This document shows, piece after piece, positions 1 to 6,115 of a DNA stretch of 7,337 nucleotides (the stretch's first letter is position 1; each line of letters starts with the position of its first letter). Source of the stretch: Pseudomonadota bacterium (GTDB lineage Bacteria; Pseudomonadota; Alphaproteobacteria; Acetobacterales; Acetobacteraceae). Under the pieces are notes generated by a model. That model ran no database searches. It was not told the DNA's origin and worked only from the letters and a program-made list of their open reading frames with translations. The position numbers and the translations under genes are program-made. The stretch spans positions 1 through 7,337 of the forward strand of contig JAKBAQ010000144.1 of the NCBI GenBank assembly GCA_021808985.1. Reading direction: 5' to 3'.

Positions 1-1310
1 ACGGCGCGCCGCAGCGCCTCGCCTTCACCACCACCGGCCTCACCTTGGGCCTCACACTGGCGCCCGGCCACAAGCCGCTCTCCGGCGTGCTGGAACTCAC
101 CGACCCCTCAGGCGCCACCCAGTCGCTCACCCTGGCGCCCGCGCCTGGCGCCGCGCCCGCCCATCCGCCTTACCTGCTGCTGGCCTTCCTCGGCGGGCTG
201 ATCCTCAATTTCATGCCCTGCGTGTTCCCCATCCTGGCGATGAAGGCCGTGCTCATCTCGCGCCTCGGCGGGGCTGACGCCAAAATCCGCCATGAGGCAT
301 TCGGCTACACCTTCGGCGTGCTCGCCGCCATGCTGGCCATGGGCGCCACCCTGCTCGCCCTGCGCGCGCTGGGGGCCGAAGCGGGCTGGGGCTTCCAGTT
401 CCAGTCGCCCATCTTCGTCGCGCTCATCGCCTGGGTCATCTTCGCGCTCACCCTCAACCTCGCCGGGCTGTTCGCGCTCTCCGCCCCCGCTGTGTTGGGC
501 CGGCTCCCGGCCCAGCACAGCATCTCCACCGGGGCGCTCGCCGTCATCGTCGCCACCCCGTGCAGCGCGCCTTTCATGGGCTCCGCCGTCGCCGCCGCCC
601 TGGCCGCGCCGCCGCCCGCCGCGCTCGGCATTTTTCTCAGCCTCGGCCTTGGCCTCGCCGCGCCTTTCCTGCTGCTCGCCAGCATCCCGCGCCTGGCGCA
701 TCTCATCCCGCGCCCCGGCCCCTGGATGCTCTGGCTGCAACGCGCCCTCGCCCTGCCCATGGCCGCCACCTTCGCCTGGCTCGCCTGGGTGCTGTTTCAT
801 CAGACCGGCACGCCCGGCCTGCTCTTCCTCCTGCTCGGCGCCGCCATCCTCGCCCTGGCGCTGCTCCGCCGCCCGCTGCGCCCGCTGGCCCTGGCGCTGC
901 CCCTGCTGCTGCCCCTGCTGCGCGCCCAGGCCGCCGCCCCCGCGCTCACCCTGCCCGGCGCAACGCCTTACACCGCCGCCCGCCTCGCCCAGCTGCGCGC
1001 CGCCAAAACCCCGGTCTTCATAGATCTCACGGCCGCCTGGTGCGTCACCTGCCTGGTCAATGAGGCCACCACCCTCAAGAACCCCGCCGTGCAAGCCGCC
1101 TTCGCCGCCACCCACACCGCCCTGCTGGTGGGCGACTGGACCAACAAAAACCCCGCCATCACCGCCCTGCTCGCCGCCAACCACCGCGACGGCGTACCCC
1201 TCTACCTTTATTACGCCCCCGGCGCGTCCACCCCCCTGGTGCTGCCGCAAATCCTCCGGCCTGGCGCCGTGCAATCCGCGCTTGGGCTTTCCGGAAAACT
1301 AGGTTACTAG
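1..1310 (+). CDS. ScsB/DsbD-family protein-disulfide reductase, 5'-truncated by the window
   Basis: Inner-membrane electron transporter that passes reducing equivalents from cytoplasmic thioredoxin to periplasmic thiol proteins. The reading frame is already open at position 3 and runs to TAG at 1308-1310 (435 visible codons), so the TTG at 45 is probably not the true start. Visible order: the tail of the N-terminal periplasmic domain (to about 165), a membrane domain of roughly eight helices (about 170-930), and a C-terminal thioredoxin-like domain (about 960-1300). The two membrane cysteines sit in the family hallmarks LNFMPCVFP (Cys codon 219-221) and ATPCSAPF (Cys 561-563). The thioredoxin active site is WCVTC (Cys codons 1041-1043 and 1050-1052), with the usual cis-proline in GVP (1197-1199). 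The MPCVFP/ATPCSAPF wording is closer to ScsB than to E. coli DsbD. Odd point: Leu follows the second active-site Cys where Lys is usual. The efflux gene follows after 17 nt, possibly in one transcript. Confidence 0.9.
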   Translation, partial: GAPQRLAFTTTGLTLGLTLAPGHKPLSGVLELTDPSGATQSLTLAPAPGAAPAHPPYLLLAFLGGLILNFMPCVFPILAMKAVLISRLGGADAKIRHEAFGYTFGVLAAMLAMGATLLALRALGAEAGWGFQFQSPIFVALIAWVIFALTLNLAGLFALSAPAVLGRLPAQHSISTGALAVIVATPCSAPFMGSAVAAALAAPPPAALGIFLSLGLGLAAPFLLLASIPRLAHLIPRPGPWMLWLQRALALPMAATFAWLAWVLFHQTGTPGLLFLLLGAAILALALLRRPLRPLALALPLLLPLLRAQAAAPALTLPGATPYTAARLAQLRAAKTPVFIDLTAAWCVTCLVNEATTLKNPAVQAAFAATHTALLVGDWTNKNPAITALLAANHRDGVPLYLYYAPGASTPLVLPQILRPGAVQSALGLSGKLGY

Positions 1311-1327
1311 CATACCAACGAAAAACC

Positions 1328-2930
1328 ATGAGCAAGGCCCACGGCAATCACGGAGACTCATCCACCCCCGCCCGCCCTGACCGAGACCCGCCGCGCCCTC
1401 ATCACGGCCTGCGTCGTCCTCGCCACGTCGCTGCAGGCGCTTGACGCGACAATCGCCAACGTCGCCCTGCCCTACATGCAGGGCGCGATGTCAGCGAGCC
1501 AGGAAGAGATCAACTGGGTCCTCACCAGCTACATCGTCGCCGCCGCGATCATGACCGCCCCCACCGGCTTCCTCGCCGCCCGCTTTGGCCGCACCCGCTT
1601 CTTCGTCGTCGCCATCGCCGGCTTCACCATGGCCTCCGCGCTGTGCGGCATGTCGCAGAGCCTCGCCCAGATCGTCGTCTTCCGCCTCCTGCAAGGCATG
1701 TTCGGCGCCGCCCTGGTGCCGCTCTCGCAGGCCGTCCTGTTTGACATCTACCCAATCGAGCGCCGCGGCCCCGCCATGGCGCTCTGGAGCATGGGCAGCA
1801 CGCTCGGCCCGGTCATCGGCCCCATGCTCGGCGGCTGGCTCACGCAGAATTTCTCCTGGCGCTGGGTGTTCTACATCAACGTCCCGGTCGGCCTGCTCGC
1901 CGGCCTCGGCCTGCTGCTGTTCCTGCGCGAAACCAAGTTCGACAAGCAGATCAAGCTTGACTGGACCGGCTTCGCCGCCCTCAGCCTCGCCATCGGCGCC
2001 TTCCAGGCCATGCTCGACCGTGGCGAAATGCTCAACTGGTTCAACTCGCGTGAGATCATCGCCGAGGCCTGCCTCACCGGGCTGGGGCTCTACCTCTTCT
2101 CGGTGCAGGAGGCGCTCTCGCCCAAGCCCTTCCTCACCCTCTCCCTCTTCACTGACCGTAATTTCCTCATCGGCATGGTGTTCATCTTCACCATGGGCAG
2201 CATCATGTTCGCCACCCTGGCGCTGCTCGCCCCCTACCTGCAGGACATGATGAACTACCCCGTCATCACCGCGGGCATATACCTCGCCCCGCGCGGGGTG
2301 GGCACCATCACCGGCCTCGTGCTGTGCGGCCGGCTGCTGGCGCGCAGCATCAGCGTGCGCCTGCTCATCGCCTTCGGGCTCATCAGCGGCGCCTTCGCCC
2401 TCAACATGATGACCCACTGGACCCCCGACACCTCCCGGCACAGCCTCGTCATCGCCGGCATCCTCCAGGGCTTCAGCTTCGGCTTCATATACGTGCCGCT
2501 CGCCACCACCACCTTCGCCACCCTGCCGGCCGAGCTGCGCACCGAGGCCGCGGGCATCTTCGCCCTCATGCGCAATCTCGGCAGCTCCATCGGCATCTCC
2601 GTCACCGGCGCGCTGCTGGTCACCAACGCGCAGATCAACCACGCCATCCTCGCCGCCCCCATCACCCCGTTTGACCGTGCGCTCCAAACCGGCGCCGCGC
2701 GGCAGTTCCTCAGCCCGCTCAGCAACCAGGGCGCCGCCCTGCTCAACGCCGCCATCAACCAGCAGGCCACCATCATCGCTTATAATAACGACTTCAAACT
2801 GATGCTGGTGTTCTCCATCGCCGCCCTGCCGCTGCTGCTCTTCATCCGCACGCCGCGCACCGTGGTGGTGCAGGCGTCTGCGGCGCAGGCGTCGCCCGGC
2901 GCCGCCGCGCCGCAGCCCGAACCGGCCTGA
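1328..2930 (+). CDS. DHA2-family (EmrB/QacA-type) MFS drug efflux permease, apparent frameshift near the N-terminus
   Basis: Proton-driven multidrug exporter of the inner membrane, 14-helix DHA2 family. The uninterrupted ATG-started frame is 1476-2930 (484 aa), but it would lack helix 1. The same frame is open back to 1332 and encodes a typical start of the family: LTETRRALI, helix 1, then LDATIANVALP (family motif LDxTIxNVALP). It contains no ATG, GTG or TTG before 1476. An ATG at 1328 opens MSKAHGNHGDSSTP in the neighbouring frame and would join perfectly if the C5 tract at 1365-1369 had one C fewer, giving 533 aa, the normal length. In the 484-aa numbering, motif A is GFLAARFGRTRF (31-42), motif C is GSTLGPVIGPMLGGW (107-121), and WRWVFYINVPVG is at 128-139. 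No HlyD/EmrA adaptor gene is adjacent. The Shine-Dalgarno before 1328 is weak, so coupling to the upstream gene is possible. Family call is firm; substrate is unknown. Confidence 0.9.
1365..1369 (+). other. C5 homopolymer at the apparent frameshift of the efflux gene
   Basis: Five consecutive C residues sit where the reading frame must move by one base to join the ATG-started leader (1328 onward) to the conserved helix 1 coding sequence. As written, the ATG frame ends at TGA 1442-1444 after 38 codons. Removing one C restores a continuous 533-codon gene. The cause could be a sequencing or assembly slip, a real inactivating mutation, or slippage-based variation; the sequence alone cannot separate these. 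Confidence 0.6.
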
Positions 2931-2943
2931 CCCGCCCGCCCTT

Positions 2944-2993
2944 AAGGAGTATTTACCTTGCGGCCACCCACCAGCAACCCGGCCGCGCTATAA
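2944..2993 (+). other. Possible 11-codon mini-ORF with a strong Shine-Dalgarno
   Basis: AAGGAG at 2944-2949 is followed 8 nt later by TTG (2958-2960), which opens 11 codons (MRPPTSNPAAL) ending in TAA at 2991-2993. The GC hairpin at 2960-2986 lies wholly inside it. This is either a leader peptide upstream of the secreted-peptide gene or a chance match. No homology can be argued for a peptide this short. Confidence 0.15.
2960..2986 (+). terminator. Small GC hairpin after the efflux gene, possible weak terminator
   Basis: Perfect 6-bp inverted repeat GCGGCC (2960-2965) / GGCCGC (2981-2986) around a 15-nt loop, 30 nt after the efflux gene stop. No U-tract follows (the next bases are GCTATAAAAG), so it is a poor intrinsic terminator. 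It may only be a mRNA structure or chance in GC-rich DNA. Confidence 0.25.
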
Positions 2994-3015
2994 AAGCCGG
3001 ATGGATAGCGGGAGG
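2989..3015 (+). promoter_or_regulatory. Candidate -10 box and ribosome binding site for the 53-aa peptide gene
   Basis: TATAAA at 2989-2994 is one of the few AT-rich patches between genes and would place a transcript start near 3001. GGGAGG at 3010-3015 is a good ribosome binding site 11 nt before ATG 3027. No convincing -35 box is present at the right spacing (2966-2971 reads ACCCAC), so the promoter is tentative while the ribosome binding site is good. Confidence 0.35.
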
Positions 3016-3026
3016 GTTATTTTCCG

Positions 3027-3188
3027 ATGCGTCGACTTCTCTGGGTCATGGTCATTTTGTCGCCGTTCGTCGCGCTCGCGCAGACCGACCGGGTCTCCCC
3101 ATCATCGATCCGGCAATTCGCCAGCGCCATGGTGCAGACCACCTCGAACAGAATCGCCGACCTGGTGGTGCCCCTCATCAATGGCTGA
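3027..3188 (+). CDS. Small predicted secreted protein, 53 aa, unknown function
   Basis: I do not recognise this gene. ATG 3027 to TGA 3186-3188 gives 53 residues. The N-terminus is a textbook signal peptide: MRR, then a hydrophobic core (LLWVMVILSPFVA), then ALA followed by QTD, a clear signal peptidase I site after about residue 18. The mature part is about 35 residues, rich in Ser, Thr and Gln, with a plausible amphipathic helix (SSIRQFASAMVQ) and a hydrophobic end (IADLVVPLING). No cysteine is present, and no lipobox. GGGAGG at 3010-3015 supports the start. A longer frame from 3001 overlaps it in another phase and has no such logic. The gene faces rdgB, with one base between the two stop codons. 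Signal peptide, ribosome binding site and correct stop make it likely real. It could be a small envelope peptide; nothing visible says what it does. Confidence 0.6.
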   Translation: MRRLLWVMVILSPFVALAQTDRVSPSSIRQFASAMVQTTSNRIADLVVPLING

Positions 3189-3189
3189 C

Positions 3190-3780
3190 TCACGCCACCC
3201 CGGCGGCTAACCGCGCCGCCACCTGGGCAAACGCCCGCGCCCGGTGGCTTATCATGTCCTTCACCTCCGGCCCCAGCTGCGCATAAGTCAGCTCATGGCC
3301 ATCGGGCACGAACAGCGCGTCATAGCCAAACCCGCCAGCCCCGCGCGGCGCCGGGGCAATCACCCCATGCGCCTGGCCGATGAAGGTGGCCGCCGTGCCC
3401 TCCGGCCGCGCCAGGCAGAGCGCGCACACAAACCGCGCCCGCCATTCCCCCGCCGCCGCGCACGCCGCGATGATCCGCCCAAACGCCGCCGGATAATCCC
3501 CCGCCGCATACCGGGCCGAGAAAACCCCAGGCCCACCCCCCAGCGCCGCCACGCACAGGCCGGAATCATCGGCCATCGCCGGCATCCCCGCCGCTTGCGC
3601 CGCCGCCAGCGCCTTCAGCCGCGCATTCCCGGCGAAATCATCCGCCGTCTCGTCCGGCTCGGCCAGGCCCATCGCCCCGGCGCCCACCGCCTCGAACCCC
3701 AGCGGCGCCAGCAAGGCCGCGAACTCCCTCAGCTTGCCCGGATTATGCGTGGCGATCAGAATCCGCCGCGCCCCGCTCAC
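3190..3780 (-). CDS. rdgB: RdgB/HAM1 family XTP/dITP pyrophosphatase
   Basis: Cytoplasmic house-cleaning enzyme that hydrolyses dITP, XTP and ITP to monophosphates plus pyrophosphate, keeping deaminated purines out of DNA and RNA. Start chosen as GTG at 3780, giving 196 aa (E. coli RdgB is 197); a longer frame to 3846 merely runs back into the upstream gene. Family motifs, numbered from this start: ATHNPGK (10-16, substrate binding), ADDSGL (70-75, with the catalytic/metal Asp pair), SARYAG-like SARYAAG (88-94), GGFGYDALFVPDG (149-161) and SHRARAF (178-184). The GTG overlaps the TGA of yqgE as GTGA (3777-3780), indicating translational coupling. GC-rich AGGCGGG lies upstream as a modest ribosome binding site. 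The stop is one base from that of the convergent small secreted gene. All key residues look intact. Confidence 0.95.
   Translation of the reverse strand: MSGARRILIATHNPGKLREFAALLAPLGFEAVGAGAMGLAEPDETADDFAGNARLKALAAAQAAGMPAMADDSGLCVAALGGGPGVFSARYAAGDYPAAFGRIIAACAAAGEWRARFVCALCLARPEGTAATFIGQAHGVIAPAPRGAGGFGYDALFVPDGHELTYAQLGPEVKDMISHRARAFAQVAARLAAGVA
3202..3220 (+). terminator. Hairpin just after the small secreted gene
   Basis: Perfect 6-bp stem GGCGGC (3202-3207) / GCCGCC (3215-3220) with a 7-nt loop, starting 14 nt after the stop of the 53-aa gene and lying inside the 3' end of rdgB. It has no U-tract on the + strand. It could end the small transcript or be incidental to Ala-rich coding of rdgB. 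Confidence 0.25.
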
Positions 3781-4376
3781 GCCCGGCCCGCCTCGTGCGA
3801 GAGCATCCCCGGGTCTATCCGCAGCTTCGCCAGCGCCCGCTGCCATTTGGTCAGATACGCGGCGTCATACACCAGCCCCTCATCGGCCGGCACGCTCAGC
3901 CACGCATTCTGCCGTATCTCCTCGTCAAGCTGCCCCTCATCCCAGCCCGCATAGCCCAGCAGCAGGCGCGCCTGGCTTGGCCCGCCGCCCTGCGCCAGCG
4001 CCTGCAGCACGTCCAAATTCGCGGTCAGCACATATTGTTCGTTCACCGCCATGCTGCCCTCGCTCATCCAGTCGGCTGAATGCAGCACGAACCCGCGTGA
4101 ATCCTCCACCGGCCCGCCCGACCCCACCCTGATCTCGCGCTTCGGCGGCGCCGGCTCCACCCCCCGCTGCTGCAACAGCTGGGCGAACCCCGGCGTCTTC
4201 ACCGGCCGGTTCAGCACCACGCCCATCGCCCCCTCGGCCGAGTGCGCGCAGATGAATATCACGCTCTGCACGAAGCGCTGGTCCTGCATCGCGGGCATCG
4301 CCACCAGCAATTGCCCCGTCAGCCAGTCCGGCCCGCCCAAATCTTCAGTCTCTCTCTTCACCATGTCCTCAACCAT
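3777..4376 (-). CDS. yqgE: YqgE/AlgH family protein (UPF0301)
   Basis: Conserved cytoplasmic protein of the YqgE/AlgH (UPF0301) family. AlgH was linked to alginate regulation in Pseudomonas, but no biochemical activity is established for the family. Start taken at ATG 4376, giving 199 aa (E. coli YqgE is 187); ATG 4364 (195 aa) is an alternative, with GAGGA very close before it. The open frame extends to 4475, but the added 33 residues look non-coding and would invade the divergent promoter region. Family signatures: LTGQLLVAMPAMQDQRF (19-35), SVIFICAHSAEGAMGVVLNRP (38-58), then GGPVEDSRGFVLH, and a Gly-rich stretch GYAGWDEGQLDEEI near residue 150. It is the first gene of a two-gene unit and overlaps rdgB by 4 nt. 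A divergent peroxiredoxin gene lies 110 nt away. Confidence 0.93.
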   Translation of the reverse strand: MVEDMVKRETEDLGGPDWLTGQLLVAMPAMQDQRFVQSVIFICAHSAEGAMGVVLNRPVKTPGFAQLLQQRGVEPAPPKREIRVGSGGPVEDSRGFVLHSADWMSEGSMAVNEQYVLTANLDVLQALAQGGGPSQARLLLGYAGWDEGQLDEEIRQNAWLSVPADEGLVYDAAYLTKWQRALAKLRIDPGMLSHEAGRA

Positions 4377-4425
4377 ATAATCGCCGCCCCGCCCCCGCCA
4401 GCCCCATCCCGCGCGGCGGCAACTC

Positions 4426-4452
4426 TTCACGGCCCCGAACACTTCGTATAGG
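4426..4452 (+). promoter_or_regulatory. Candidate promoter for the peroxiredoxin gene
   Basis: TTCACG (4426-4431) and TATAGG (4447-4452) are separated by 15 nt, short of the usual 16-18. The TATA core is shared with the candidate - strand promoter, so the two divergent units could compete. The remainder of 4377-4486 shows no convincing operator repeat. Confidence 0.2.
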
Positions 4453-4475
4453 TAAGCGCATCCATTTGGAAACAA
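4445..4475 (-). promoter_or_regulatory. Candidate promoter for yqgE-rdgB in the divergent intergenic region
   Basis: Read on the - strand, TTGTTT (4475-4470) and TATACG (4450-4445) resemble -35 and -10 boxes with a 19-nt spacer, or 18 nt if CTATAC is used. The spacing is slightly long. The start would fall near 4438, leaving a GC-rich leader of about 60 nt before ATG 4376. Weak evidence from hexamer resemblance only. Confidence 0.25.
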
Positions 4476-4486
4476 GGGTCCAGCGC

Positions 4487-4966
4487 ATGATCAAAACCGG
4501 TGACAAAATTCCAGCCATGAAGCTCATGGCCGCCACCCCCGAAGGCCCGCGCGAGGCTGATACCGCAACCCTCTTCGGCCCCGGCAAGGTGGTCATGTTC
4601 GCCGTCCCCGGCGCCTTCACCCCCACCTGCTCGGCCAAGCACCTTCCCGGCTTCGTCGAGCATGCCGCCGCCTTCAAGGCCAAGGGCGTGGAGCGCATCA
4701 TCTGCATGGCCGTCAATGATGCCTTCGTCCTCGGCGCCTGGGCCAGGGAGCACAAGGCCTGCGATGTCATCACCTTCCTGGCCGACGGCTCGGGCACCTT
4801 CACCAAGGCCCTCGGCCTGGAGCTGGATCTCTCCGCCCGCGGCCTTGGCATCCGCAGCCAGCGCTTCGCCCTCGTCGCGCAGGACGGCATCGTCACCCAT
4901 CTCGCCATCGAGGAGCCCGGCGGGTTTGACATCAGCCGCGCCGAAGCCGTTCTCGAAGCGCTTTGA
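4487..4966 (+). CDS. Prx5-type peroxiredoxin (AhpC/TSA-redoxin superfamily)
   Basis: Cytoplasmic thiol peroxidase that reduces hydrogen peroxide and organic peroxides; reductant probably glutaredoxin/glutathione or thioredoxin by family precedent. Start is ATG 4487, with AAGGG at 4474-4478 8 nt upstream; a TTG at 4466 would only add seven unconserved residues. Length is 159 aa, typical of bacterial Prx5 proteins (about 160). The peroxidatic Cys48 is in the hallmark PGAFTPTCS (41-49). Cys73 in RIICMAVND matches a second conserved family cysteine, and Cys92 (HKACD) is an additional one that could be a resolving cysteine. A conserved Arg lies in RSQRFALV near residue 128. No signal peptide is present. 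The gene is divergent from yqgE and followed by a strong hairpin at 4981-5009, so it is probably transcribed on its own. Confidence 0.93.
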   Translation: MIKTGDKIPAMKLMAATPEGPREADTATLFGPGKVVMFAVPGAFTPTCSAKHLPGFVEHAAAFKAKGVERIICMAVNDAFVLGAWAREHKACDVITFLADGSGTFTKALGLELDLSARGLGIRSQRFALVAQDGIVTHLAIEEPGGFDISRAEAVLEAL

Positions 4967-4980
4967 ACCTCCGCTCGGGC

Positions 4981-5009
4981 AAGGCCCGCGGGGCTGAGCC
5001 CCCGGCCTT
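4981..5009 (+). terminator. Strong two-part hairpin between peroxiredoxin and GT2 genes
   Basis: AAGGCC (4981-4986) pairs with GGCCTT (5004-5009), and inside it GGGGC (4990-4994) pairs with GCCCC (4998-5002) over a TGA loop; a small asymmetric internal loop (CGC opposite C) separates the stems. It starts 15 nt after the peroxiredoxin stop. No T-tract follows, so it may act as a terminator without U-tract, as 3'-end protection, or in both roles. It ends 9 nt before the ribosome binding site of the next gene. Confidence 0.5.
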
Positions 5010-5030
5010 CCCCCGCCAAGGAGCGAATGT

Positions 5031-6113
5031 TTGAGCACCACCCTCACCGTCGTCGTGCCCTGCTATAATGAGCGGGCGAATGTGGCGCCCATGGTCGCCG
5101 CGCTTGATGCCGCGCTGGCCGGCCTCGCCTGGGAGGCCGTGTTCGTCGATGACGACAGCCCCGACGGCACGGCGGCCGCCGCGCGCGAAATCGCCCGGCA
5201 CGACCCAAGGGTGCGCTGCATCCGCCGCATCGGCCGGCGCGGCCTGTCCTCGGCGGTCATCGAGGGCGCGCTGTCCTCCTCGGCGGACTATATCGCGGTG
5301 CTCGACGGCGATTTGCAGCATGATGAAACCCGCCTGCCGCTGATGCTCAAGGCCGTGATGAACGGGGCGGACATGGCGGTCGGCTCGCGCCACGTCGCCG
5401 GGGGTGATTCCTCAGGCCTGTCCTCGCCCCTGCGGGTCAAACTCTCCGAGAGCGGCATCCGCGTGGCGCAGCTGCTCACCAAAACCACGATCACCGACCC
5501 GATGAGCGGGTTTTTCCTGCTCCCCCGCGCGCTGTTTGAGCAACTGGCCGCCCGCCTCACCGGCCAGGGCTTCAAAATCCTGCTCGATCTCATCCTCGCC
5601 GCCCCCGCGCGCCTCAACATCGCTGAAATCCCCTACAAATTCCGCCCCCGCACGGCCGGCGAGAGCAAGCTTGACGTACTGGTCCTCGCCCAGTTCGCCG
5701 GCCTGCTGATTGATAAATTCTTCGGCGGCGCGGTGCCGCTGCGCTTCATCTCCTTCGCGCTGGTCGGCGGCTTTGGCGTGCTGGTCAACCTGCTGGTGCT
5801 CCAGCTCGCCCGCGCCGCGGGGCTGCATTTCGCGCCCGCCCAGACCATCGGCACCATCGTCGCCATGGTCGCCAATTTCCAGCTCAACAACCAGCTCACC
5901 TACCGCGCCCAGCGCCTGAAAGGCCGGCGCGCCTGGCGCGGCCTGGTGCTGTTCCTGGCCGTGTGCGGCCTGGGGGCCATCGCCAATGTCGGCATCGCCC
6001 GCGCCTTGTATGCCGAGAACGGCTCCAGCCTGTTTTCCGGCGCCGCCGGGGCTGCCATCGGCGTGGTCTGGAATTACGCGGTCTCCGCCACGCTGGTCTG
6101 GCGCGTGCGCTGA
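5031..6113 (+). CDS. GT2 polyprenyl-phosphate glycosyltransferase (DPM1-like) fused to a C-terminal GtrA-like membrane domain
   Basis: Likely transfers a sugar from a nucleotide donor to undecaprenyl phosphate at the cytoplasmic face, making the lipid-linked donor for a periplasmic glycosyltransferase. Start is TTG 5031, set by AAGGAG at 5018-5023 (7-nt spacing); ATG 5027 is out of frame and too close. Residues 1 to about 230 form a GT2 fold resembling dolichol-phosphate mannose synthase: VVPCYNE (8-14), VDDDSPDGT (39-47), LDGDLQHDE with the DxD metal site (Asp92, Asp94), GSRH (118-121) and DPMSGFF (156-162). From about 235 to 358 there are four predicted hydrophobic helices with GtrA-like features, including FALVGGFGVLVN and NFQLNNQLTY and a final VWNYAVSATLVWR. 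This fused GT2-GtrA layout is known in DPM1-like bacterial enzymes. The GT83 gene begins 2 nt after the stop, indicating co-translation. The sugar is not determinable; mannose, glucose or aminoarabinose-type sugars are options. Confidence 0.9.
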   Translation: MSTTLTVVVPCYNERANVAPMVAALDAALAGLAWEAVFVDDDSPDGTAAAAREIARHDPRVRCIRRIGRRGLSSAVIEGALSSSADYIAVLDGDLQHDETRLPLMLKAVMNGADMAVGSRHVAGGDSSGLSSPLRVKLSESGIRVAQLLTKTTITDPMSGFFLLPRALFEQLAARLTGQGFKILLDLILAAPARLNIAEIPYKFRPRTAGESKLDVLVLAQFAGLLIDKFFGGAVPLRFISFALVGGFGVLVNLLVLQLARAAGLHFAPAQTIGTIVAMVANFQLNNQLTYRAQRLKGRRAWRGLVLFLAVCGLGAIANVGIARALYAENGSSLFSGAAGAAIGVVWNYAVSATLVWRVR

Positions 6114-6115
6114 GC

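Noticed and set aside
108..1274. Long minus-strand open frame (388 codons) opposite the ScsB-like gene
   Set aside because: Its product is low-complexity Gly/Glu/Gln/Arg-rich with no domain logic; it is an antisense shadow caused by GC-rich codon bias. Similar shadows at 1491-2687 and 6470-7279 were rejected on the same grounds.
2781..2786. Perfect TATAAT within the efflux gene
   Set aside because: It encodes ordinary residues near AYNND and has no -35 box at 16-18 nt upstream; it could be an internal promoter for the small gene, but nothing supports that.
3001..3210. 69-codon plus-strand frame starting at ATG 3001
   Set aside because: It overlaps the 53-aa gene in another phase, has no ribosome binding site at proper spacing, and its product is Arg/Ser-rich without a signal peptide.
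4377..4475. N-terminal extension of YqgE to 4475
   Set aside because: The added residues do not resemble the family, exceed its usual length, and would cover the divergent intergenic region.
5027..5029. ATG as start of the GT2-GtrA gene
   Set aside because: It is out of frame with the GT2 coding sequence and only 3 nt from AAGGAG; TTG 5031 is in frame with 7-nt spacing.
5064..5069. Perfect TATAAT near the start of the GT2 gene
   Set aside because: It is produced by the codons of the conserved CYNE motif and lies inside the coding sequence of that gene.
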